Shown here piece by piece: positions 1 to 6,349 of a stretch of DNA of 7,636 bases. Source of the DNA: Desulfobulbaceae bacterium UBA5628 (GTDB lineage: Bacteria > Desulfobacterota > Desulfobulbia > Desulfobulbales > Desulfurivibrionaceae); contig DIKC01000111.1 in assembly GCA_002421565.1 (NCBI GenBank), positions 1-7,636 of the forward strand, given 5' to 3'. Under the pieces are notes generated by a model. That model did no database searches. It saw nothing but the letters and a program-made list of their open reading frames with translations, and was not told the DNA's origin. Each line of letters begins with the position of its first letter. The first letter of the stretch is position 1. The position numbers and the translations under genes are program-made.

Positions 1-55
1 ATCCTGACAATATCACGGTTGCCGCCACCCATCCCCAGACCATAAAGTTTTTCAC
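1..55 (-). CDS. Partial CDS, N-terminus of a probable membrane or exported protein
   Basis: Only the first 18 codons lie in the window; the gene continues past base 1. It reads from a GTG at 55-53, whose last two bases plus the next A form the TGA stop of the penicillin-binding protein (GTGA overlap). The sequence AGGAGAG on the minus strand (bases 67-61) lies 5 bases before this GTG, which is a good ribosome binding site. The reading begins M-K-N-F-M-V-W-G-W-V-A-A-T-V-I-L-S-G: a lysine followed by a hydrophobic run, as in a signal peptide or membrane anchor. An in-frame ATG at 43-41 is a possible alternative start. The overlap suggests translation coupled to the PBP gene and a shared transcript. 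Too little is visible to name a family. Confidence 0.6.
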   Translation of the reverse strand, partial: MKNFMVWGWVAATVILSG

Positions 56-3000
56 CTGCTCTCTCCTGTTTCCCGCCAGTATGGTTGAAAAAAGCGCTCC
101 GGCTCGAACTCCCCGCCCGTTCCCCGGCGGCCGAAGGTGATAATCCTGGCGCCTCCAGACGCCCCAGCCGCGTTGCTTACCACACCGCCCTGACCATCTT
201 CAACAGGAATCTCCACCTGGCCCAGGGCCGGATAGGCCAGCGCTACCTCGCTCCGGCCGGAAAAAGCGAAGTCGGCCAGATCTAGCCCGGCCGCGTAATT
301 CCGCTGGTAGAAAATCCCATCGGCCAGCCCGGCCCATACCGGCAAGGCGCCGGAAGCGCCGGCAATCCGGGTGGAGCTCCGGACCATCGGCCGGTTGTCG
401 TCAAAGCCGACGTAGGCGGCCAGGACATAGCCGCTCATCGGCGACAGGGAATGGTCGTCGGCCGGATCAGGGAGAAAACCGGCAAAGGCGGAGTTGGTAA
501 AACGGTTGGAGGTGCCGGTCTTGCCGAATACCGGCAGGCGCAATTCAAGATCGGCCAGATGTTCAAGCTGACCGGGATCGGAACTGCGCAAACTGATGTA
601 GTTATAGGCCGAACGGCCGGTGCCGTGGCGAACCACGTTATAGAGAATGTCGCTTGCCGCCAGGGCGATCCGGGGATCAAAAATTTGGCGAGGCGTCATT
701 TGTGGCTGATAAATCACTTCGCCGTCGCTGTTTTCAATCCGTTCGATAATCAGGGCGGCGCTGCCGGCCTCCGGCGGGCCGAGATAAAGCTTGCCTTGCT
801 GCAAGGCCTCATAGGCGCGAGCCACCTCCAGGAGGCTGATCACGTTGGAGCCCAGGGGGAAAGAGAGCACCGGCTCCAGCGGACTTTCAATCCCCAGGGC
901 CCGGCCCATGCCGATCAGGTAATTAAGCGCCACCAGCACCCGGAAATCCCGCACCTGATAGAGAACTTCCGGGCTGTAGGGGGAAGCGGCGCTCAAACGG
1001 CGATACTCTTCCTCCAGGGTAGCGGCCAGCAGATCAATGGTGGCAACCCGCAAAACTCCATCCACCCTCACCTCATCCCAGAACAGGGCCGGATCACCGG
1101 CCGCTGCCAGGGCCTCGGCCAGCCGTCGGCCGTCCACCGCCTCCCAACCGGGCTTGCGCCCCTCTTCGGCATAGAGATAACGGCCGTTGACCGAATCATG
1201 GTAAAGAGCGGTGACCCGGCCGGTCATTGCCGCCTGGGTCGCCATTTCCTGTAAATTATGGCGCAATTGCTGGAAGCGGAGGAAATTGTGATTTCGCAGG
1301 ATCGCCAGCCGCAAGCGGCCTTCCTCCGCCTCGGTCGCCTTGGCCTCGGCAAATTCCCGTTCGACCTCGGCCTGGAAACGATCGAAATCGCTCCCGTAAC
1401 GGAAATGGCGAAGAACCTCATATTCATCGGCCCGACCGTCAAAGAGCAAATCCGCCTCGATCAGTTCCACCGCCCGTTCAAAGGCGGTCCGCAGGAGGGC
1501 GTTGCGATCCACCACCACCCCCATCCTGTCCCTGATCCTTTGCCGGTAAGCCTGGGCCGATTCGTCCGCCAGCGGCGCCAATCCGAGTTGCTCGGTCACT
1601 TCCGCGAAACGGGCCGGCGGCAGATGGTCACAAAGATGATAGAGCAGCCAGACGCTGGCCAGGTTTTCCGACAGCGTCCCGGCCCAGCTCATGGACACCC
1701 AGTCGTGGGGACTGTCATGGTCGGGGCGGGGGAAATAGGCCCTATTCTGATAGACAAAAAGATTGCGCCGGTTGTTCAAGAGATCGGCGCTGTTCCAGCC
1801 CAGTTGCAGGGCGGCGGCATAGACCAGCGGTTTCATCACCGATCCCATTGGCCGGCGAGCGGCAATGGCCCGGTTGTAGTGGCGATTCTCCATCCCTCCG
1901 ACCATGGCCCGGATGGCGCCCTCGCGCATGGCCATCACCCCGCCCTGCAATTCCGGCAGTTTTTCCAGATCAAAGCGCATTTGCCCGGATTCGGCATCCA
2001 CCTCCCGGACACTGACCAGCACCATATCTCCGACGCTCAGTTGACCGGCCAGGGCGACGAGATCGGCATTGCTTGCTTCCGCCCAGCGCTGCTGCCGGTA
2101 ACGCGCCAGGGGGCCGGCCAGATTACGCAGCCCGGCCCGATCGATGAGGCCGTCGGAGGTTTCCAGGTCCCGATCCAGGGAAACCCGCACCGCCGGTTCC
2201 TTGGCCGTGCCCTCCACCGCCGCCACCCGCCCGAGAAGGAAGGCGCCGGGCCGCGGCTCGGTGTCCACCCCCAGACCGGGCGAGGCGTAAACCTTCTGCA
2301 TCGCCTGATGGTCATAGCCCAACAGTTGCACATCAAGCCGGGAGAGGGTCTGCCGCAGGGAGGTCATCGCCGCTTCCTGGATATCCTGCTCAACGGTGGT
2401 AATAATCCTGATCCCGGAGGTGGCGACGTTGTCGATCCCATGCCGGCTCAAGGCCTCCACCACCTCCGGCTCGGCCAATCCTTCCCGCACCAGATCGAGA
2501 ATAGTGTTCAAGGCATAGGAAAAACGGCCCTGGCGGAAGGGAATTTCCCGGGCCAAATTTTCCTGATGGCGTTCGGAGCTAAGCAACCCCTGCCGCTGCA
2601 TCTGGTCAAGAACATAGCCGACGCGGCCCTTGGCTTCCCGTCTGGCCCGCGCCGCCGCCTCATCGCTTTTCTGAATAAAGGGATTATAAAAATTGGGTCG
2701 TTTGACGCTACCGGCAATGAAGGCGCACTCCAGGGTATCGAGCTTGTCCACCGGTTTATCGAAGAAATAGCGGGCCGCCACCGCCAGCCCCCGGCCATTA
2801 CCGCTGACATAAAACTGGTTGGCGTAAAATTCGAGAATATCCTCCTTGGAATAGTGATATTCCAGGCGCCAGGCGTAGATCAGTTCCTTGATTTTGGCAA
2901 GCAGGGAGCGATCCTTGCGCTTAAAAAGATTCTTGGCGGTCTGCTGGGTAATGGTGCTACCGCCCTGAACCACCCGGCCGGCCCGGAGATTGGCGATGGT

Positions 3001-3327
3001 CGCCCGGACAATCGCCTGCCAGTCGATCCCGTAATGCTGGAAAAAAGCGTTGTCCTCGGCCGCCACCAGGGCCGTGACGAAATCAGGAGGAATCTCGCGA
3101 TAGGGCAGATAACGGCGATGGTCGTCCTGAAAAAAAACCCCCACCAGGTTGCGACCGTCGCGGTAATAGACCGGGCTTTCAATGGCAAGAATCTTCTCGA
3201 TCCGCTCCCGGCTGACGGTATCGCCGGGATCAACCACCACCAGCCAGACAAGGAGAGAAATACCAAGCAAGCCGGACAAGAGAAGCAGCCCCAAAAACGT
3301 CCATATCCCGAATATTTTTTTAATCAT
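52..3327 (-). CDS. Class A penicillin-binding protein, PBP1A-like (glycosyltransferase/transpeptidase)
   Basis: Bifunctional peptidoglycan synthase that polymerises lipid II into glycan strands and cross-links stem peptides on the periplasmic face of the inner membrane. From the ATG at 3327 it has 1091 residues. Residues about 4-32 form a single membrane anchor after a short basic N-terminus. The GT51 glycosyltransferase domain (about 75-225) shows the EDNAFFQHYG motif with catalytic Glu91, GGSTITQQT at 122-130, the second acidic residue at Glu148, and SKEDILEFYAN at 160-170. An OB-like insert typical of PBP1A follows (about 330-460). The transpeptidase domain has S496-V-M-K499 (nucleophile Ser496), S553-E-N555 and K936-T-G-T. 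Class A PBPs are usually 750-900 residues. The excess comes mainly from a charged segment between SxN and KTG (about 584-800). ATG at 3327 is preferred because AAGGA lies just upstream; a GTG at 3339 would add four residues. A second gene overlaps its stop. I am sure of the family but not of the subclass name. Confidence 0.95.
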   Translation of the reverse strand: MIKKIFGIWTFLGLLLLSGLLGISLLVWLVVVDPGDTVSRERIEKILAIESPVYYRDGRNLVGVFFQDDHRRYLPYREIPPDFVTALVAAEDNAFFQHYGIDWQAIVRATIANLRAGRVVQGGSTITQQTAKNLFKRKDRSLLAKIKELIYAWRLEYHYSKEDILEFYANQFYVSGNGRGLAVAARYFFDKPVDKLDTLECAFIAGSVKRPNFYNPFIQKSDEAAARARREAKGRVGYVLDQMQRQGLLSSERHQENLAREIPFRQGRFSYALNTILDLVREGLAEPEVVEALSRHGIDNVATSGIRIITTVEQDIQEAAMTSLRQTLSRLDVQLLGYDHQAMQKVYASPGLGVDTEPRPGAFLLGRVAAVEGTAKEPAVRVSLDRDLETSDGLIDRAGLRNLAGPLARYRQQRWAEASNADLVALAGQLSVGDMVLVSVREVDAESGQMRFDLEKLPELQGGVMAMREGAIRAMVGGMENRHYNRAIAARRPMGSVMKPLVYAAALQLGWNSADLLNNRRNLFVYQNRAYFPRPDHDSPHDWVSMSWAGTLSENLASVWLLYHLCDHLPPARFAEVTEQLGLAPLADESAQAYRQRIRDRMGVVVDRNALLRTAFERAVELIEADLLFDGRADEYEVLRHFRYGSDFDRFQAEVEREFAEAKATEAEEGRLRLAILRNHNFLRFQQLRHNLQEMATQAAMTGRVTALYHDSVNGRYLYAEEGRKPGWEAVDGRRLAEALAAAGDPALFWDEVRVDGVLRVATIDLLAATLEEEYRRLSAASPYSPEVLYQVRDFRVLVALNYLIGMGRALGIESPLEPVLSFPLGSNVISLLEVARAYEALQQGKLYLGPPEAGSAALIIERIENSDGEVIYQPQMTPRQIFDPRIALAASDILYNVVRHGTGRSAYNYISLRSSDPGQLEHLADLELRLPVFGKTGTSNRFTNSAFAGFLPDPADDHSLSPMSGYVLAAYVGFDDNRPMVRSSTRIAGASGALPVWAGLADGIFYQRNYAAGLDLADFAFSGRSEVALAYPALGQVEIPVEDGQGGVVSNAAGASGGARIITFGRRGTGGEFEPERFFQPYWRETGESR
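61..67 (-). promoter_or_regulatory. Ribosome binding site of the partial downstream gene
   Basis: The minus strand reads AGGAGAG here, 5 bases upstream of the GTG at 55-53. It lies inside the last codons of the PBP gene. It decides in favour of the GTG start over the in-frame ATG at 43-41. Confidence 0.55.
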
Positions 3328-3394
3328 TTTTCCTTGCACTTCCGTCTCTTCTCAAGTAAAAAAATACACCAACTAATTTCAGGAGGCCGTACAT
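3328..3394. promoter_or_regulatory. Divergent intergenic region between the PBP gene and mltD
   Basis: This A/T-rich gap of 67 bases (55 if the PBP starts at the GTG at 3339) must carry, or overlap, the promoters of both the peptidoglycan synthase and the lytic transglycosylase operon. For the plus strand a weak sigma70-like pair can be drawn: TTGCAC (3334-3339) and TAAAAA (3357-3362) with a 17-base spacer. It matches only 3 of 6 and 4 of 6 consensus bases. I see no convincing minus-strand promoter. Bases 3357-3364 hold a T followed by seven As. The promoter role is inferred from gene arrangement, not from a strong motif. Confidence 0.4.
3381..3386 (+). promoter_or_regulatory. Strong Shine-Dalgarno site of mltD
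   Basis: A perfect AGGAGG lies 8 bases before the TTG at 3395. It fixes a non-ATG start for the transglycosylase gene. The next in-frame ATG would fall after the signal peptide and discard it. Confidence 0.85.
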
Positions 3395-5218
3395 TTGCTT
3401 AAAAAATCCTCGACCTCATCCGCTTTTTTACTTTTGTCCACCTGTCTGGTGCTACTTCTGCTGGGGCCGTGGTCCTGCGCCCCGATGCCGGCCGACCAGC
3501 AACGGGCCGATCTTTTCACCGACCCCAACGATCCCTCAGCGGTTCTTGACGCCCGGGAAACCACCCCGGCGGAACCGGACCAATCTCTCCAGGAAGAAAT
3601 CGCCAAACTCCAGCGGCTGGGCAAGTGGGAAAAAGGGACCGCCGCCCCGACCAGCGGCGAAAGCACCTATGATTTCCCGGTGGTACTCAACCAGCACGTT
3701 CAGTTCTACCTTGATTTCTTCCAGCACGACCAGCGGGAAATGTTCAGCCGCTGGCTGGCCCGCTCCGGCCGCTTCGCTCCCATGATTAAAGAGCATCTGC
3801 GGGAGGCCGGTCTGCCCCAGGATCTGGCCTGGCTGCCGATGGTCGAAAGCGGTTATATGCTGAACGCTTACTCCCGGGCCAAGGCAGTGGGAATCTGGCA
3901 GTTCATGGCCGCCACCGCCAGGGGCTACGATCTTACGGTCAACGATTATGTCGATGAACGACGCGATCCGATCAAATCCACCCAAGCCGCCGTTGCCTTT
4001 CTCTCGGACCTTTACGCCGAATTCGGCGACTGGCATCTGGCGGTGGCCGCCTACAATGCCGGGGGCGGCCGCATCCGGCGGGCGATCAAGCAATACGACA
4101 CCGAAGATTTCTGGGAAATCGCCGAGGAAAATCATCTCAGCCTGGAAACCAGGCGTTACGTGCCGAAACTGATTGCCGCCATCATTATCGCCAAAAACCC
4201 CGAAGCATACGGTTTTGACAACATAACATACGCCGCGCCGCTACGCTATGAAACCGTGCCGGTGGGGGGCTGGACCGCCTTGGAGGCAGTGGCGGTGGCG
4301 GGCGGGATCGATGTCGAAGAGTTGCGCGATCTCAACCGGGAGCTACGCCGGGGCATGACCCCGCCGGGCGGCGATTATCAGATGAAGGTTCCGGTCGGCA
4401 AGGCAACTTTAACGGCTGAGCGGCTGCCTTGGGTGCGGGCGGTAGTACAAACCGATTACCAAAACCATGTAGTCAAGGCGGGCGAAACCCTGACCAGCCT
4501 CTGCAAAACCTACGACCTCAACAAAAATACCCTGCTCAAGGCCAATGGCCTGCGCCAGGAACAGTTAATAATCGGCCAGCGGTTGCGAATTCCCTCCCAA
4601 CAGACCACCTACCAGGTCACCGACCGGAAAAGAATGGCCGGCGAACCGCTCCTGGCCAATCCGGAGGGCAACCATTTCACCCACACCATCCGACCGGGGG
4701 AAAACCTCGGCGTACTGGCCAAACGCTACGGGGTGAGCGTGGAGCAACTGGCGGTCTGGAACAAAATCAGCGATCCCCGGCGGCTCCAAGTCGGGCAGAA
4801 GCTTGATATTTACGACGTCCGCGCCACAACCGTTGCCGCCGCCACTGCCAAAAGCAGCGAAGCAACGACCATTGCGCCGGTTGCGGTCAAGAGCCGCCCC
4901 CAAATCACCACGACTCAGGCACCCCCCGCCTCGCAAGCCGCCCGGCCTACCACCGCCAAGGCGCCGACTGCCGTCAAGAGCGTGGCCGCTTCCCCGCCGC
5001 CGCCGAAGAATCCCGGCAAACGTGAAACGATCGCGGCCGTCAAGCTGCCCAAGCAGAAGGTCACCTACTATCAGGTCCAGGGCGGCGATACCATCTGGTC
5101 CATTGCCCGCAAATTCCAGCTTACTCCCGCCTTGATCCGCGAGTGGAACCAGTTGACCGACGACCTGATCCATCCCGGCCACCGGCTGCTGATCAAGGTG
5201 GCTGATCTCGCTTCCTGA
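3395..5218 (+). CDS. mltD: MltD-like lytic murein transglycosylase with three LysM domains
   Basis: Cleaves the MurNAc-GlcNAc bond of peptidoglycan, forming 1,6-anhydro-muropeptides. The protein has 607 residues from a TTG start with a perfect AGGAGG ahead of it. The N-terminus is K-K, then a hydrophobic run, then Cys28 in G-P-W-S-C: probably a lipoprotein signal, though the lipobox is atypical. The SLT (GH23) domain spans about 125-275, with catalytic Glu151 in MVESGY, GIWQFM at 166-171, AAYNAGGG at 218-225 and RRYVPKLIAA at 253-262. A middle segment (about 285-340) resembles a degenerate LysM, as in MltD. LysM repeats follow at about 357-400 and 428-473. A Thr/Ala/Pro/Lys-rich low-complexity linker (about 474-555) precedes a third LysM at 558-602. 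LysM modules bind glycan GlcNAc. It is divergent from a peptidoglycan synthase, and its TGA shares one base with the ATG of the next gene. Family assignment is secure; the exact mltD orthology is inferred from the domain order. Confidence 0.93.
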   Translation: MLKKSSTSSAFLLLSTCLVLLLLGPWSCAPMPADQQRADLFTDPNDPSAVLDARETTPAEPDQSLQEEIAKLQRLGKWEKGTAAPTSGESTYDFPVVLNQHVQFYLDFFQHDQREMFSRWLARSGRFAPMIKEHLREAGLPQDLAWLPMVESGYMLNAYSRAKAVGIWQFMAATARGYDLTVNDYVDERRDPIKSTQAAVAFLSDLYAEFGDWHLAVAAYNAGGGRIRRAIKQYDTEDFWEIAEENHLSLETRRYVPKLIAAIIIAKNPEAYGFDNITYAAPLRYETVPVGGWTALEAVAVAGGIDVEELRDLNRELRRGMTPPGGDYQMKVPVGKATLTAERLPWVRAVVQTDYQNHVVKAGETLTSLCKTYDLNKNTLLKANGLRQEQLIIGQRLRIPSQQTTYQVTDRKRMAGEPLLANPEGNHFTHTIRPGENLGVLAKRYGVSVEQLAVWNKISDPRRLQVGQKLDIYDVRATTVAAATAKSSEATTIAPVAVKSRPQITTTQAPPASQAARPTTAKAPTAVKSVAASPPPPKNPGKRETIAAVKLPKQKVTYYQVQGGDTIWSIARKFQLTPALIREWNQLTDDLIHPGHRLLIKVADLAS

Positions 5219-6045
5219 TGGAATTACGCGGCAAGACCGCCCTGGTGCTCGGCGGGGCCAAGGGAATCGGCAAGGCGATCGGCCTGGCTCTCGCCCAAGC
5301 CGGGGCGCGGGTAATCCTCACCTGGCATGACTGGCCGCAAGAGGCGGCCCAAATGCGGCGGGAACTGGCTGCCCTGGGGCCGCAACATCTGGCGGTGCAA
5401 AGCGACCTCCGCGATCCGACCCAGGTGGCCGCCCTCTTTCAAACCATTGCCGACCACGGCGACGGCGCCCTCCATTTTCTGATCAACAATATCGAACGGG
5501 GCGGGATGCCGGTGGTGCACGGCCCCTATCACGAGGCCCAGTGGGACCTGGAAATGGAAACCACCCTCAAGGCCAAGTGGTGGGTGATGCGGCACGGCCT
5601 GCCGCTGCTCAAGGCTTCCGGCGGCGGGGCGGTGGTGGTGCTCTCCTCCATTGCCGGGCTGGTGGGGCGCAGCGGCCCGGCCGGGCTGATCTTCAACGAC
5701 GGTTACGCCGCCGCCAACCGGGCGGTCTCCTCCTTCACCGAAACCTGGGCCAAGGAAGGGGCGCCTTCGGTGCGGGTCAATGAACTGATGCTGGGATTTT
5801 TCGAGACCCGGCACGCGGAGCAGACCCGCGGCTGGGAACTGCTCACCCCGGAGCAGCAGGCGGCGATCCGGGGCCACACCCTGCTGGGCCGCACCGGCCG
5901 GATCGAGGAAGTCGTGGCCACGGTAAAGTTCCTCCTTACCGAGGCCGGCTATATGACCGGCAGCCTGATCCGCCTGGATGGCGGCTATCTCCTGGGGGGA
6001 GAGCCGGCCACCCCCCTGCCGCCGGGGGTGGAGCCGGGGAGGTGA
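5218..6045 (+). CDS. Short-chain dehydrogenase/reductase (SDR) with altered active-site motif
   Basis: A 275-residue Rossmann-fold protein of classical SDR length, expected to bind NAD(P)(H) in the cytoplasm; the substrate is unknown. The dinucleotide loop is G12-G-A-K-G-I-G18, with Leu in place of the usual Thr before it. Asp63 in S-D-L fits the adenine-contacting position. The structural NNAG motif reads N90-N-I-E. A Ser pair (143-144) precedes the catalytic region. The Tyr motif is Y163-A-A-A-N167, so the usual catalytic Lys is Asn (codon AAC at 5716-5718), and Ser144 to Tyr163 is 19 residues where FabG has 13. The C-terminal part (about 225-258) is typical, with GRTGRIEEV, MTGS and LDGGY. 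The ATG at 5218 uses the last base of the mltD stop (TGATG). No Shine-Dalgarno site lies at proper distance, so translation probably depends on termination of mltD. It could be an active divergent reductase or a non-catalytic member. Confidence 0.88.
   Translation: MELRGKTALVLGGAKGIGKAIGLALAQAGARVILTWHDWPQEAAQMRRELAALGPQHLAVQSDLRDPTQVAALFQTIADHGDGALHFLINNIERGGMPVVHGPYHEAQWDLEMETTLKAKWWVMRHGLPLLKASGGGAVVVLSSIAGLVGRSGPAGLIFNDGYAAANRAVSSFTETWAKEGAPSVRVNELMLGFFETRHAEQTRGWELLTPEQQAAIRGHTLLGRTGRIEEVVATVKFLLTEAGYMTGSLIRLDGGYLLGGEPATPLPPGVEPGR
6008..6031. terminator. GC-rich hairpin at the end of the SDR gene, possible weak terminator
   Basis: CCACCCCC (6008-6015) and GGGGGTGG (6024-6031) are perfect 8-base inverted arms around an 8-base loop. 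The hairpin lies within the last codons of the SDR gene, just before the convergent stop codons. Neither strand has a T-tract after it, so it does not meet the usual intrinsic-terminator pattern. It could instead be an accident of Gly/Pro codons. Confidence 0.25.
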
Positions 6046-6049
6046 GCGC

Positions 6050-6325
6050 TCAGTCGGCCTGTTCCACGGCCCAGGCCGGAATCTGGTGGAGAATCAACTC
6101 CACCGCCGCCGCCTTGACGTCATCCTGCTTTTTGGGCAACCCGTTCTCCTGGGCCGCCAGCTCGGCCAAGATCTCCTCGGCGTCGAACCAGCAGATTTCC
6201 CGGTTCTTGAGGTCATAAACCGTCAACACCCGCCGATTGGGCTCATGGAGATGCTCTTCCTCCATCACCGCCCCGACGATTTTTTTGGCAAGCTCATAGG
6301 GCACAAATTCCACTTCCTGACTCAT
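6050..6325 (-). CDS. Small acidic hypothetical protein, 91 residues
   Basis: I do not recognise this protein. The ATG at 6325 is chosen because AGGTGG (minus strand, bases 6337-6332) lies 6 bases upstream. A start at 6367 would add 14 residues with no supporting site and would run into the MATE gene. The product is soluble-looking and Glu/Asp-rich, with no signal peptide or membrane segment. It starts MSQEVEFVPYEL, then has a probable amphipathic helix (10-24), a likely strand around VLTVYDLKN (33-41), the short motif ICWFDAEEILAELA (44-57) and a C-terminal helix (68-82). A single Cys (45) and two His near residue 26 are present but do not form a metal-binding pattern. Its stop is 4 bases from the convergent SDR stop. 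Codon use and GC match the neighbours, and a ribosome binding site is present, which supports a real gene. Confidence 0.7.
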   Translation of the reverse strand: MSQEVEFVPYELAKKIVGAVMEEEHLHEPNRRVLTVYDLKNREICWFDAEEILAELAAQENGLPKKQDDVKAAAVELILHQIPAWAVEQAD

Positions 6326-6331
6326 AAACCA

Positions 6332-6337
6332 CCACCT
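6332..6337 (-). promoter_or_regulatory. Ribosome binding site of the 91-residue protein
   Basis: AGGTGG on the minus strand, 6 bases before the ATG at 6325-6323. It favours this start over the upstream in-frame ATG at 6367. It lies in the 15-24 base gap between the divergent small gene and the MATE gene. Confidence 0.6.
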
Positions 6338-6349
6338 GTTATGGAAAGA

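Noticed and set aside
451..1254. 267-codon plus-strand frame opposite the 3' half of the PBP gene
   Set aside because: It is in the same shadow register as the longer antisense frame. It has no domain and no ribosome binding site, and the opposite strand codes for the PBP transpeptidase.
3340..3394. Possible leader RNA or riboswitch before mltD
   Set aside because: The gap is too short and A/T-rich, with no paired structure beyond a few bases. An ordinary promoter plus the AGGAGG site explains it.
1258..3402. 714-codon open frame on the plus strand opposite the PBP gene
   Set aside because: It lies antisense to a protein with intact GT51 and transpeptidase motifs. Its translation is rich in His, Gln, Gly and Pro with no recognisable domain, as expected of a stop-poor shadow frame in GC-rich DNA. 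It also runs through the divergent promoter gap into mltD.
4565..5182. 205-codon minus-strand frame opposite the LysM region of mltD
   Set aside because: The Gly/Arg-rich composition is the antisense of the Ala/Thr/Pro linker and LysM codons. It has no domain or start signal.
5224..5877. 217-codon minus-strand frame opposite the SDR gene
   Set aside because: It is a Pro/Gly/His-rich shadow of a clear SDR coding sequence with no independent support.
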